NCBI RefSeq assembly: GCF_022751215.1
Contig: NZ_JAICDG010000003.1
Span: 868,001-932,000, forward strand
Reading direction: 5' to 3'
Origin: Actinomadura terrae
GTDB taxonomy: Bacteria; Actinomycetota; Actinomycetes; Streptosporangiales; Streptosporangiaceae
DNA length: 64,000 bases
Within the stretch, counting starts at the first letter, position 1; every line of letters starts with the position of its first letter. Both the position numbers and the translations under genes were made by a program. This document shows positions 50,754-60,121 of the stretch, piece after piece. Below the pieces are notes generated by a model. That model was not told the origin of the DNA and made no database searches. It was given only the letters and a program-made list of their open reading frames with translations.

Positions 50754-51104
50754 TTGGTGGCCGTGCACGCCTTCGATGTGCTGGGCGACCCGGTCCGGCG
50801 CCGGATCCTGGAGGTGCTCGCGGACGGCGAGCGCTCCTCGGGCGAGGTGTCGGCGGTCATCCAGGAGGAGTTCGGGATCTCGCAGCCCGCCGTGTCGCAG
50901 CACCTGCGGGTGCTGCGCGAGGCGGGGTTCGCGGTGGTGCGCGCCGAGGGCACGCGCCGCCTCTACGCGGTCGACGCGGCGCCGCTGCGGGAGGTCGACG
51001 CCTGGCTCGACCGCTTCCGCCGGTACTGGGCCCCGCGCCTGGACGCGCTCGGGACCGAGCTGGCCCGGGGCAGGCGCGCGCGACGACCACCAGGGAGCGA
51101 ATGA
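50754..51104 (+). CDS. ArsR-family regulator
   Basis: 116 residues. Winged helix: HAFDVLGDPVRRRILEVLAD and GISQPAVSQHLRVLREAG. No metal-binding cysteines, so it belongs to the non-metal ArsR group that pairs with SRPBCC/AHSA1 genes. TTG 50754 is seven bases from GAGG; GTG 50757 or 50763 are possible. Overlaps the next ATG by four bases. Confidence 0.85.
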   Translation: MVAVHAFDVLGDPVRRRILEVLADGERSSGEVSAVIQEEFGISQPAVSQHLRVLREAGFAVVRAEGTRRLYAVDAAPLREVDAWLDRFRRYWAPRLDALGTELARGRRARRPPGSE

Positions 51105-51724
51105 TGATCGAAGTGACCGAGCAGATCAACGCCGTCCGGCGCCGGGTCGGCGACCGGGTGCTGGAGGCGGGCACCGCCCGCACCGCCACGATCAGCCAGA
51201 GCTACGACGCCGCCGTCGAGGACGTGTGGGACGCCTGCACCAACGCCGAGCGCATCCCGCGCTGGTTCCTGCCGATCTCGGGCGAGCTGCGGCTCGGCGG
51301 CCGCTACCAGCTCGAAGGCAACGCGGGCGGGACCATCGAGCGCTGCGATCCGCCCAAGGGGTTCGCCGCGACCTGGGAGTTCGGCGGCCAGGTGAGCTGG
51401 ATCGAGGTGCGGCTGACCCCGGAGGCCGGCGGCCGGACGCGGTTCGAGCTGGAGCACATCGCCCACGTCGACGACCGCTGGGAGGAGTTCGGGCCCGGCG
51501 CGGTCGGCATCGGCTGGGACCTGAGCGTCCTCGGCCTGGCGCTGCACCTGGCCTCGGGCGGGGCCCCGATCCCGATCGGGATGGACTGGCCCGGCACGGA
51601 CGAGGGCAAGGAGTTCATGCGGCTCAGCGGCGCCGCGTGGGGCGAGGCCCACGCGGCCGCCGACGGCGACGAGGCGCTGGCCCGCGCCTGCGCGGAACGC
51701 ACCATCGCCGCCTACACCGGCTGA
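51101..51724 (+). CDS. SRPBCC/AHSA1-family protein
   Basis: 207 residues. The START-like helix-grip fold is seen from SQSYDAAVEDVWDACTNAER through PRWFLPISGELRLGGRYQ to GMDWPGTDEGKEFMRLSG. Activator-of-Hsp90-like SRPBCC proteins bind hydrophobic ligands; the ArsR-SRPBCC pair is widespread in actinomycetes with no settled function. Coupled to the arsR gene by ATGA. Confidence 0.86.
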   Translation: MMIEVTEQINAVRRRVGDRVLEAGTARTATISQSYDAAVEDVWDACTNAERIPRWFLPISGELRLGGRYQLEGNAGGTIERCDPPKGFAATWEFGGQVSWIEVRLTPEAGGRTRFELEHIAHVDDRWEEFGPGAVGIGWDLSVLGLALHLASGGAPIPIGMDWPGTDEGKEFMRLSGAAWGEAHAAADGDEALARACAERTIAAYTG

Positions 51725-51737
51725 CCCCCCGCGAAGG

Positions 51738-54700
51738 TCAGTCCGCTTCGAGGTCGCCCTCGACCTCGAGGTAGAGGCGCTTGAGGGCGTCCAGGGTGTC
51801 CTGGTCGGGGTGCTCCCACATGCCACGGTCGGCTGCCTCCAGCAGGCGCTCGGTGATGCCGTGCAGCGCCCACGGGTTGGATTCGTTGAAGAACTTCTGG
51901 TTCTCCTCGTCCAGCGCGTAGGTGTGCGCGAGCTTCTCGTACATCCAGTCGGCGACGACCCCGGCGGTCGCGTCGTAGCCGAACAGGTAGTCGACGGTCG
52001 CGGCCAGCTCGAACGCGCCCTTGTAGCCGTGCCGGCGCATCGCCGCCAGCCAGCGCGGGTTGACGACGCGGGCGCGGAACACCCGGGACGTCTCCTCGTC
52101 CAGCGTGCGGGTGCGGACGGCGTCCGGGCGGGTGCTGTCGCCGATGTAGGCCTTCGGCGCCTTCCCGGTCAGCGCCCGGACGGTCGCGATCATGCCGCCG
52201 TGGTACTGGAAGTAGTCGTCGGAGTCGGCGATGTCGTGCTCGCGCGTGTCGGTGTTCTTGGCCGCCACGCTGATCCGCCGGTAGGCGTTCTCCATGTCGC
52301 CGCGCGCGGGCACGCCGTCCAGGTCGCGGCCGTAGGCGTAGCCGCCCCACACCGCGTACACCTCGGCGAGGTCGGAGTCGTCGCGCCAGTTGCGGCTGTC
52401 GATCAGCGGGAGGATGCCCGCGCCGTACGCGCCGGGCCGCGACCCGAACACCCGCAGCGTCGCGCGCCGCTCGTCGCCGTGCGCCTCCCGGTCGGCGCGG
52501 ACGTGGGCGCGGACGTAGTTGTCCTCGTCGGGCTCGTCCAGGCCCGCCGCGAGCCGGACGGCGTCGTCCAGCATCGCGACCGCGTGCGGGAACGCGTCGC
52601 GGAAGAACCCGCTGATGCGGATCGTGACGTCCACCCGCGGGCGGCCGAGCTCCGCCGGCGGGACTGGCTCCAGGCCGGTCACGCGGCGGGACGCCTCGTC
52701 CCACACCGGGCGGACGCCGAGCAGCGCGAGCACCTCGGCGATGTCGTCGCCGGACGTGCGCATGGCGCTGGTGCCCCACACCGACAGCCCGACCGAGCGC
52801 GGCCACTCGCCGGTGTCCTCGCGGTAGCGGGCGAGCAGCGAGTCGGCCATCGCGCGGCCGGTCTCGTAGGCGAGGCGGCTCGGAACGGCCTTCGGGTCGA
52901 CCGAGTAGAAGTTCCGCCCGGTCGGCAGCACGTTGACGAGCCCGCGCAGCGGCGAGCCGCTCGGCCCGGCCGGGACATAGCCGCCGTCCAGCGCGTGCAG
53001 CACGTTCCCGATCTCGTCGGCGGTCCGGGCGAGCCGGGGCACGATCTCGGACGCGGCGAACCGCAGGATCTCCGCGACCTTCCCGTCCGCGATCTCGTCG
53101 GCCGCCGCCGGGTCCCAGCCGCGCGCCTCCATCGAGGCGACCAGCGCGCGCGCCCGCTCCTCGATCGCGTCGACGTCCTGCCGGACGGTGCTCTCCTCGT
53201 CCAGCCCGAGCGCCTCGCGCAGGCCGGGCAGCGACACCGACCCGCCCCACATCTGCCGGGCCCGCAGCATCGCCAGCACCAGGTCGACGCGCGTCTCGCC
53301 CACCGGCGCGGCGCCGAGCACGTGCAGCCCGTCGCGGATCTGGACGTCCTTCACCTCGCAGAGCCAGCCGTCCACGTGCAGGAGGAAGTCGTCGAACTCC
53401 GCGTCGTGCGGGCGGTCGTCCAGGCCGAGGTCGTGGTCGAGCCGCGCCGCCTGGATCAGCGTCCAGATCTGCGCGCGGATCGCGGGGAGCTTCGCCGGGT
53501 CCAGCGCGGCGATGTTGGCGTGCTCGTCCAGCAGCTGTTCGAGCCGGGCGATGTCGCCGTAGCTCTCGGCGCGCGCCATCGGCGGGATCAGGTGGTCGAC
53601 CAGCGTCGCGTGCGCGCGCCGCTTGGCCTGCGTCCCCTCGCCGGGGTCGTTCACCAGGAACGGGTAGATGAGCGGCAGGTCGCCGATCGCCGCGTCCGGA
53701 CCGCACGAGGCCGACATCCCGGCGGACTTGCCCGGCAGCCACTCCAGGTTGCCGTGCTTGCCGACGTGGACGACCGCGTGCGCGCCGAACTCGTCCGCGA
53801 TCCACCGGTAGGCGGCCAGGTAGTGGTGGCTGGGCGGCAGGTCCGGATCGTGGTAGATCGCGACCGGGTTCTCGCCGAACCCGCGCGGCGGCTGGACGAT
53901 CAGCACCACGTTCCCCGACCGCAGCGCGGCGAGCACGATCTCCGGCTCGTCGCCCGAGTCGTCCACGAACAGCTCGCCCGGCGGCGGGCCCCACTGCCGT
54001 TCGACGCTCGCGCGCAGGTCCGCCGGGAGCGCCGCGTACCAGGCCTTGTACCTGCCCGCCGGAATCCGGACGGGGTTGCCGGTCAGCTGCGCCTCGGTCA
54101 GCCAGTCGGGGTCCTGCCCGCCCGCCGCGATCAGCGCGTGCATCAGCGCGTCGCCCTCGCCGGGCAGGTCGTCGCCGACGTCGTAGCCGCGCTCGCGCAT
54201 CGCCTCCAGCAGCCGCACGACGCTGGCGGGCGTGTCCAGCCCGACCGCGTTGCCGATCCGCGCGTGCTTGGTCGGGTAGGCCGACAGCATCAGCGCGACC
54301 CGCTTCTCCCCGGCCGGGACGTGCCGCAGCGCCGCGTGCCGGACGGCGATCCCCGCGACCCGCGCGGCCCGCTCGGGATCGGCGACGTAGACGCTGAGCC
54401 CGTCCTCGTCGGTCTCCTTGAACGAGAACGGGACCGTGATGATCCGCCCGTCGAACTCGGGCACGGCCACCTGCGTGGCGGTGTCCATCGGCGACAGCCC
54501 GTCGTCGCTCTCCTCCCACGCGGTCCGCTCGCCGGTGAGGCACAGGCCTTGCAGGATCGGCACGTCCAGTTCGGCGAGCGCCCCGACGTCCCACGCCTCG
54601 TCGTCGCCGCCCGCGCCCACCGTGGCCGGTCGCGTCCCGCCCGCCGCGAGGACGGTGACGACGAGCGCGTCGGCGCGTCCGAGCGTCTCCAGCAGGCCGG

Positions 54701-55286
54701 CCTCGGCCGTGCGCAGCGAGGCGCAGAAGACGGGGAGCGCGCGTCCGCCCGCGTCCTCGATCGCCTTGCACAGCGCGTCGACGAACGCGGTGTTCCCCGC
54801 GAGATGGTGGGCGCGGTAGTAGAGGACGCCGACGAGGGGCCCGTCGTCCCGCCCGGCGCCCTCGCGTTCCAGCACGCCCCAGGTGGGCGTCGCGGTGGGC
54901 GGGCCGAACCCGAACCCCGTCAGCAGGACGGTGTCGGAGAGGAACCGGAACAGGTCCGCGAGGTTCTCCGGCCCGCCGTGGGCGAGATAGGCGTGCGCCT
55001 CCGCGCTGACGCCCGCCGGGACGGTCGAGAGCCCCATCAGTTCGGCGTCGGGGGACTGCTCGCCGCTCAGCACCACCACCGGGCGGGGCTCGGCGAGCAG
55101 CGCGTCCAGCCCCTCTTCCCATGCGCGCCGCCCCCCGAGCAGCCGCACGACGACGAGGTCGGTGCCCTCGACGAGGCCCGGGAGGTCGTCCACGCCGGTG
55201 CGCGCGGGGTTGGCGAGCCGGAAGTCCGCGCCGCTGGCGCGCGCGCTGAGCAGATCGGTGTCCGAGGTGGACAGCAGCAAGATCAC
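51738..55286 (-). CDS. cobN: Cobaltochelatase large subunit CobN
   Basis: About 1182 residues, the usual CobN length. Blocks seen: VGVLYYRAHHLAGNTAFVDA, ALMLSAYPTKHARIGNAVGLD, VVHVGKHGNLEWLPGKSAG, SVGLSVWGTSAMRTSGDDI and the C-terminal NPWALHGITERLLEAADRG. It inserts cobalt into hydrogenobyrinate a,c-diamide with CobS and CobT, which are not in this window. GTG 55286 is used as start; GTG 55304 is in frame and has no better ribosome-binding site. A cobalamin riboswitch lies upstream. Confidence 0.93.
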   Translation of the reverse strand: MILLLSTSDTDLLSARASGADFRLANPARTGVDDLPGLVEGTDLVVVRLLGGRRAWEEGLDALLAEPRPVVVLSGEQSPDAELMGLSTVPAGVSAEAHAYLAHGGPENLADLFRFLSDTVLLTGFGFGPPTATPTWGVLEREGAGRDDGPLVGVLYYRAHHLAGNTAFVDALCKAIEDAGGRALPVFCASLRTAEAGLLETLGRADALVVTVLAAGGTRPATVGAGGDDEAWDVGALAELDVPILQGLCLTGERTAWEESDDGLSPMDTATQVAVPEFDGRIITVPFSFKETDEDGLSVYVADPERAARVAGIAVRHAALRHVPAGEKRVALMLSAYPTKHARIGNAVGLDTPASVVRLLEAMRERGYDVGDDLPGEGDALMHALIAAGGQDPDWLTEAQLTGNPVRIPAGRYKAWYAALPADLRASVERQWGPPPGELFVDDSGDEPEIVLAALRSGNVVLIVQPPRGFGENPVAIYHDPDLPPSHHYLAAYRWIADEFGAHAVVHVGKHGNLEWLPGKSAGMSASCGPDAAIGDLPLIYPFLVNDPGEGTQAKRRAHATLVDHLIPPMARAESYGDIARLEQLLDEHANIAALDPAKLPAIRAQIWTLIQAARLDHDLGLDDRPHDAEFDDFLLHVDGWLCEVKDVQIRDGLHVLGAAPVGETRVDLVLAMLRARQMWGGSVSLPGLREALGLDEESTVRQDVDAIEERARALVASMEARGWDPAAADEIADGKVAEILRFAASEIVPRLARTADEIGNVLHALDGGYVPAGPSGSPLRGLVNVLPTGRNFYSVDPKAVPSRLAYETGRAMADSLLARYREDTGEWPRSVGLSVWGTSAMRTSGDDIAEVLALLGVRPVWDEASRRVTGLEPVPPAELGRPRVDVTIRISGFFRDAFPHAVAMLDDAVRLAAGLDEPDEDNYVRAHVRADREAHGDERRATLRVFGSRPGAYGAGILPLIDSRNWRDDSDLAEVYAVWGGYAYGRDLDGVPARGDMENAYRRISVAAKNTDTREHDIADSDDYFQYHGGMIATVRALTGKAPKAYIGDSTRPDAVRTRTLDEETSRVFRARVVNPRWLAAMRRHGYKGAFELAATVDYLFGYDATAGVVADWMYEKLAHTYALDEENQKFFNESNPWALHGITERLLEAADRGMWEHPDQDTLDALKRLYLEVEGDLEAD

Positions 55287-55339
55287 AGTGGATCGCGTCC
55301 TCACCCGGGGTCCGCGCCCCGAATCGCAGGCTGAAACGG

Positions 55340-55500
55340 CGGCGACCGGAGTCTCCTGGCTCCCGGATCGGCGCTCGCCCCGGCCTTCCCGCTCGCGCGG
55401 TGGCCTCGGTTGGGGGTCCGCTCCCCGGTGACAGTGGCGGGACCGCGCCGGATTCGCACCGGCTTCCTCCACACGTCGCCGCCCACACCCTAACCCGTCG
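55340..55500 (-). promoter_or_regulatory. Cobalamin riboswitch (B12 element) upstream of cobN
   Basis: The minus strand reads GGAAGCCGGTGCGAATCC (55451-55468), then GGCGCGGTCCCGCCACTGTC (55431-55450), the conserved B12 box. Further 3' GAGCCAGGAGACTCCGG (55346-55362) fits the downstream conserved arm. A small hairpin CGGGG/CCCCG (around 55305-55322) between it and the start may sequester translation signals. Boundaries are approximate. Confidence 0.85.
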
Positions 55501-55557
55501 CGGGGACGATCACCGCGAACGGGCACAGACACCTCTCGTCAACGGCATGATCATCGG

Positions 55558-56625
55558 ATGATCGAGACACAGGAAAGGGAACCGGCGTCCTGGCGGTTAC
55601 GGCGGTGGGCGGCACCGGTCGTCCTGGCCGCGCTGGTCACCGCGTCCATCGGCATGACGAGCCTGCTGGCAGACGACACACCCGCCCAGACGTTGGACTC
55701 GACGGAGTACCGCACGCCGCGCTTCGAGGTCACGGTCGGGCACGACGCCGGGGGCGAGCCCGGGGTGTGGTTCCAGGTGCATCGGCCTGGCCGTTCCTGG
55801 CCGGGGTTCGTCGATGCGGTCGAGCCGCCCCCTGCCGTGGGGGAGGCGCGGGAGATCCGGGCCGGGCCGGGTGGGAGGTTCCTTGTCGCCTCCTCCCGCG
55901 CCGAGCCGTGCGAGTCGCGGCTGCACGGGTTCCGGTTGACCGTGGACGGACACGTGACCGGCCTCGCGCCGGTGGCGGGAGGCGCCGTCCCGGGCCTGCT
56001 CGCGGGCCTTGCGATAAGCCCGGACGGTCGCCACGCCGCCTTCGCCACGGCCCCGTGCGAAGGCGGACTGAGTCCGGCGGCCCGCCCGCGCGCCGTGTTG
56101 ACCGTGGTGGATCTCGGCAGCGGGCGACGTCACAGCTGGGACGCGCCCGAGGAGTCGATCATCGGCGAGATCGTGTGGGCCCGCGACAGCCGGACGGTCG
56201 GGTACACGCTGAGCGACGTCCCGGCGGGGACGATCCGGCACCTCGCCGTCCGCGCGCTCGACACCGCCGCTCCGGGGACCGATCTGCGGGGCGGCCGCGT
56301 CCTGTTCCGTCCGCCCGCCGACGCGGGGCGGATCAGCTTCGTCACGATGGCCCCGGACGGGCGAACCGGCTACGGCCTCGCCCACAAGGCCGACCAGGCG
56401 ACCGATACCACCATCATCTTCGGCTTCACCGAGGGTGAGCCGATGCGCGTCACCAAGACGTTCCAGTCCAAGCGGGGCATCGTGAGTACCGGAATCGTCG
56501 TCATGGGGGACGACACATCGCACTACGCCTGTCTGAACGGTATCGATGCGTTCGGCCGGGCGCCTGAGGGGAAGTATTCGGCGCGGTACGGCTCCGACCT
56601 TTGTCGGGTCGCCATAGCCTACTGA
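55558..56625 (+). CDS. Membrane-anchored propeller-like protein, paralogue 1
   Basis: 355 residues. A basic N-terminus (WRLRRWAAP) and one hydrophobic helix (VVLAALVTASIGMTSLLA) anchor it, most of the rest outside. Repeated segments such as AISPDGRHAAFATAP and DSRTVGYTLSDV resemble TolB/YncE-type beta-propeller blades. Function unknown. Two bases separate it from the next, closely similar gene; it lies between cobN and cobG but nothing links it to cobalamin synthesis. Confidence 0.7.
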   Translation: MIETQEREPASWRLRRWAAPVVLAALVTASIGMTSLLADDTPAQTLDSTEYRTPRFEVTVGHDAGGEPGVWFQVHRPGRSWPGFVDAVEPPPAVGEAREIRAGPGGRFLVASSRAEPCESRLHGFRLTVDGHVTGLAPVAGGAVPGLLAGLAISPDGRHAAFATAPCEGGLSPAARPRAVLTVVDLGSGRRHSWDAPEESIIGEIVWARDSRTVGYTLSDVPAGTIRHLAVRALDTAAPGTDLRGGRVLFRPPADAGRISFVTMAPDGRTGYGLAHKADQATDTTIIFGFTEGEPMRVTKTFQSKRGIVSTGIVVMGDDTSHYACLNGIDAFGRAPEGKYSARYGSDLCRVAIAY

Positions 56626-56627
56626 TC

Positions 56628-57713
56628 ATGGACGTGGTGCCGGGACTCTGGCGGTTGCGGCGGTGGGCGGCGCCGGTCGCGCTGGTGGTGCTGGTCGTCG
56701 GCGCCGTCGCCGGGGTGGCGCTCCGGGTGGACGGCGACCCGTACGGGTACGAGCGGGCGTCGCGGTTCACGGTGACCGTGGGAAGGGTCAACGCGGAGCC
56801 GCAGGTTCGCGGGCCCGAACCGTGGATCCGGGTGGACGCGAGCACGGCGGATCACCGGCAGCGGCTGACCGACGCCGAGCGGCCGCCCTCCTCCACCGGT
56901 GAGGCGACGGAGGTCATCGCGGGGCCGAAGGGCGTGTTCGTGGCGGCCTCGTCCTTCGAGGGACGGTGCGAGACGCGCCTGCATCGCTTCCGGCTGACCC
57001 GGGCCGGGCATGTGACCGGGCTCGAACCGGTGCGGGGCGGGGTGGTCCCGGCCCTGGTGGCGGGGCTGGCGATGAGCCCCGACGGGCGCCGTCTCGCCTT
57101 CGCCACCGCTCCCTGCGCGGAGGGGCGCCCGGCCGCCGGTCCGCCGCGTGCGGCGCTCACCGTCCTCGACCTCGGGACGGGACGGCGCCGCATGTGGGGC
57201 GCGTCCGGCGCGACGGTGATCGGTGAGATCATCTGGGCCGCCGACAGCCGTACCGTCGGCTACACCCTCGGCGATGTCGGCGGGAAGTGGGAGACGGCGC
57301 GCTTCGGGAGGACCGGCACCGTCATCGAGCACGCCGCCGTCCACGCGCTCGACACCGGCGCCGGGGGCGGGGACCTGCGGGCGGGGCGGGTACTGTTCCG
57401 CACGCCGGACGGTTCGAGGCTGACCAGCGGCGTCATGGGGCCGGACGGCCGGACGGGCCACGGCACGATGAAGCGGGGCACGCCGCCCTCGACCGTCTAC
57501 TTCACGTTCGCCGAGGGCCGGGGCATCCACGTCACCAGGACGAAGCCGCCGGACGACGGGTTCACGGTGTCTTTCAGCGTCGTGCTGCGCGACCCGCCCC
57601 CCTACGCCTGCCTGGGCGGAGTCGATTCGTTCGGCCGGGAGACCGACGGGCTCTACACATCGGACGGCGGACTGCCCCTGTCGTGCCTTTCCGCGTCGGC
57701 CTCCCGGCCCTGA
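56628..57713 (+). CDS. Membrane-anchored propeller-like protein, paralogue 2
   Basis: 361 residues, same layout as its neighbour: WRLRRWAAPVALVVLVV anchor, MSPDGRRLAFATAPC, DSRTVGYTLGDV, and a C-terminal PYACLGGVDSFGRETDG matching HYACLNGIDAFGRAPEG of paralogue 1. The two arose by tandem duplication and have diverged greatly in the first third. Function unknown. Start ATG 56628, two bases after the previous stop. Confidence 0.7.
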   Translation: MDVVPGLWRLRRWAAPVALVVLVVGAVAGVALRVDGDPYGYERASRFTVTVGRVNAEPQVRGPEPWIRVDASTADHRQRLTDAERPPSSTGEATEVIAGPKGVFVAASSFEGRCETRLHRFRLTRAGHVTGLEPVRGGVVPALVAGLAMSPDGRRLAFATAPCAEGRPAAGPPRAALTVLDLGTGRRRMWGASGATVIGEIIWAADSRTVGYTLGDVGGKWETARFGRTGTVIEHAAVHALDTGAGGGDLRAGRVLFRTPDGSRLTSGVMGPDGRTGHGTMKRGTPPSTVYFTFAEGRGIHVTRTKPPDDGFTVSFSVVLRDPPPYACLGGVDSFGRETDGLYTSDGGLPLSCLSASASRP

Positions 57714-57733
57714 ACGGTGCCTTTACTGCTGGG

Positions 57734-58144
57734 CTAGCACTTCGACGGCGAGGTGATCTTTTCGAGCTTGCCGCCCGTCGTCCAGACCTTCTTCTTTCCC
57801 TTGGTCCTCGGGTTGACGGTGAAGCACACGTCGGTGGCCTGCTTGAAGACCAGTTTGATGTGGCGCTTCTGCTTGCAGTGGTTGTTGAAGTAGACCGTGA
57901 TCGAGATGTTCCCCGGCGACCACGAGATGTTGAGTTTCTGGTTCCTGGGCGACGCGCACTTGAAGGACTTCCTCTTGGCGGCCGCGATCCCCGTGTCGGC
58001 CGCCCCCGTCGCCACCGGTGCCGCCGCCGGCGCCTTGGCGGGCGCGACCGGTGCCGCGTCGGCCAGCGCCGCCGGGGCGAACGCGGTCAGCGCGAGCGCC
58101 GCGCCCGCCGTGGTGGTGAGAGCCGCCATTCTGGTACCGAGCAT
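57734..58144 (-). CDS. Small secreted basic protein with four cysteines
   Basis: 136 residues. Signal peptide (MLGTRMAALTTTAGAALALT, cleavage expected near ALADA at 27-31), then an Ala/Pro linker and a Lys-rich about 75-residue domain with cysteines at 63, 90, 107 and 136, likely two disulfides. No family recognised. Its stop faces the propeller gene. Upstream (58145-58260) is AT-rich and probably holds its promoter. Confidence 0.6.
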   Translation of the reverse strand: MLGTRMAALTTTAGAALALTAFAPAALADAAPVAPAKAPAAAPVATGAADTGIAAAKRKSFKCASPRNQKLNISWSPGNISITVYFNNHCKQKRHIKLVFKQATDVCFTVNPRTKGKKKVWTTGGKLEKITSPSKC

Positions 58145-58364
58145 CTTTCCCCCATTCGCTTCGGTTCTTGATCATTTTAAGATTCGGAGCAGGCATTTCT
58201 AAAATTCTCGGTGGTCATAATTTTCTGGCTGACTCGACCATTGACAAAATGGGTCGAATAAAGCTCATCGAGGTCATCGCGGTAGCGCGGAAGCCGGGGG
58301 TGGGCGCGGGTCGCTGCGGGTGATCGAGTAAGAACCGCAGGTGGACCGGGGTTAGGATCCGGGC

Positions 58365-59504
58365 ATGCGGTCAGGGGCGGACGGGTGTCCGGGGGCCTTG
58401 CGGATACATGCCGCCGCCGACGGAGGGCTTGCGCGGGTCCGGTTGCCCGGTGGGGTGGTGAGCGGGGCGCGGCTCGCCGTGCTCGCGGGCGCCGCCGCCG
58501 ACCTCGGGGACGGTTTTCTGGAGCTGACCTCGCGAGCGAACGTGCAGATCAGGGGCCTCGCGGACGGGGCGGAGCGCGACCTCGCGGCGCGGCTGCGCGC
58601 GGCGGGACTGCTGCCGTCCATGACGCACGAGCGGGTCCGCAACATCGCCGCGAGCGTGCTCACCGGACGGGACGGCGCCGGGCTGCTCGACGTCCGGCCC
58701 CTCGTCGCGGAACTGGACGCGGGCCTGTGCGCCGACCCCGGGCTGGCGGAGCTGCCCGGCCGGTTCCTGTTCACGCTCGACGACGGACGCGGCGACGTGG
58801 TCGCGATGCGCGGGGACGTCGGCCTCTACGCGCTCGGACCCGACCGGCTGGCCCTCGTCCTGGCCGGTGCCGACAGCGGGCTCCGGGCCCGCCCCGAGGA
58901 CGCGGTAGGGCTCGTCCTGGACGCGGCGCGCGCGTTCTTGCGCGTCCGATCGAAGGAGTGGCGGGTGGCCGAGCTGCCCGGCGGCCTCCCGATGCCCGGC
59001 GCGCGCGAGGAGCCGGTACCGGTTCCGGCGGTGCCGCGACGCACGCCGCTCGGCGAGATCCCCCAGCGGGACGGGCGGACGGCGTTCTCCGGCCTCGTTC
59101 CGTTCGGACGGCTCGACCCCGCGCCGCTCACGGGCCTCGCGGAGATCATCGTCACGCCGTGGCGGGGGGTCGTGATCCCGGATCTTCCGGACATGTCAGA
59201 CTTCCCTGGCCTGGTCACCGCGCCGGAGTGGGAGGGCCTGACCTCCTGCGCCGGACGGCCGGGCTGCGCCAAGTCGCTCACCGACGTCCGCGCCGACGCC
59301 GCCCGGGCACGCCACGCAGAGGGCGGCCTGCCGGTGCACTGGTCGGGCTGCGAGCGGCAGTGCGGGCGCCCGGCCGACCGGCACGTGGCGGTCGTGGCGG
59401 GGCCCGGCGGATACGAGGTGCGGCTCGGCGAGGCGGTGCGGGCACGGCCAGGTGACATGGCGGCGACGGCGGCGGCCGTCGCCGCGACACGGAGGAGCGA
59501 GTGA
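58365..59504 (+). CDS. cobG: Precorrin-3B synthase CobG
   Basis: 379 residues, nitrite/sulfite-reductase-like fold. Iron-sulfur ligands: Cys295 and Cys301 in [11 protein letters not shown], Cys329 and Cys333 in SGCERQCG. Converts precorrin-3A to 3B with oxygen, marking the aerobic pathway. Starts the cobG-cobH-cobIJ operon; overlaps cobH by four bases (GTGA). Confidence 0.9.
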   Translation: MRSGADGCPGALRIHAAADGGLARVRLPGGVVSGARLAVLAGAAADLGDGFLELTSRANVQIRGLADGAERDLAARLRAAGLLPSMTHERVRNIAASVLTGRDGAGLLDVRPLVAELDAGLCADPGLAELPGRFLFTLDDGRGDVVAMRGDVGLYALGPDRLALVLAGADSGLRARPEDAVGLVLDAARAFLRVRSKEWRVAELPGGLPMPGAREEPVPVPAVPRRTPLGEIPQRDGRTAFSGLVPFGRLDPAPLTGLAEIIVTPWRGVVIPDLPDMSDFPGLVTAPEWEGLTSCAGRPGCAKSLTDVRADAARARHAEGGLPVHWSGCERQCGRPADRHVAVVAGPGGYEVRLGEAVRARPGDMAATAAAVAATRRSE

Positions 59505-60121
59505 TCGACTACGTCCGCGACGGAGCGGAGATCTACCGGCGGTCGTTCGCGACCATCAGGGCGGAGGCGGACCTCTCGGGGCTGCCCGCCGACGTCGCCC
59601 GGGTCGCCGTCCGCATGATCCACGCGTGCGGGATGACGGACCTGGTGGACGACCTGGACTACGCGCCCGGCGTCGTCGCGGCGGCGCGCGCCGCGCTGCT
59701 GGACGGGCGGCCCGTCCTGTGCGACGCGATGATGGTGGCCGCGGGCGTGACGCGCAAGCGGCTGCCGAGGGACAACGACGTCGTCTGCACGCTCGGCGAC
59801 CCGCGCGTCCGGGAGTTGGCGCGCGAGCTGGGCACCACCCGCAGCGCCGCCGCGCTGGAGCTGTGGCGCGACCGCCTCGCCGGGTCGGTGGTGGCGGTCG
59901 GCAACGCGCCGACCGCGCTGTTCCGGCTGCTGGAGATGGTCCGGGACGGCGCGGGCGTCCCGGCGGCGGTGCTCGGCGTCCCGGTCGGGTTCATCGGCGC
60001 GGCGGAGTCGAAGGAGGCCCTCGCCGCCTCGGGGCTGCCCTACCTGGTCGTGCGCGGCAGGCGGGGCGGCAGCGCCATGACCGCCGCCGCGGTCAACGCC
60101 ATCGCCAGCGAGGAAGAGTGA
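59501..60121 (+). CDS. cobH: Precorrin-8X methylmutase CobH
   Basis: 206 residues from GTG 59501. CbiC/CobH motifs: [12 protein letters not shown] with the Arg, [15 protein letters not shown] holding the catalytic His, and [16 protein letters not shown]. Moves the methyl from C11 to C12 to form hydrogenobyrinate. The stop and the next ATG share one base (TGATG). Confidence 0.92.
   Translation: MIDYVRDGAEIYRRSFATIRAEADLSGLPADVARVAVRMIHACGMTDLVDDLDYAPGVVAAARAALLDGRPVLCDAMMVAAGVTRKRLPRDNDVVCTLGDPRVRELARELGTTRSAAALELWRDRLAGSVVAVGNAPTALFRLLEMVRDGAGVPAAVLGVPVGFIGAAESKEALAASGLPYLVVRGRRGGSAMTAAAVNAIASEEE

Noticed and set aside
51810-55334. An 1174-codon open frame antisense to cobN
   Set aside because: Mirror frame of cobN; no family features.
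58286-58323. A second B12 element before cobG (GGAAGCCGG followed by a GC-rich stretch)
   Set aside because: Only the first block matches; the conserved GCCACTG part is absent.
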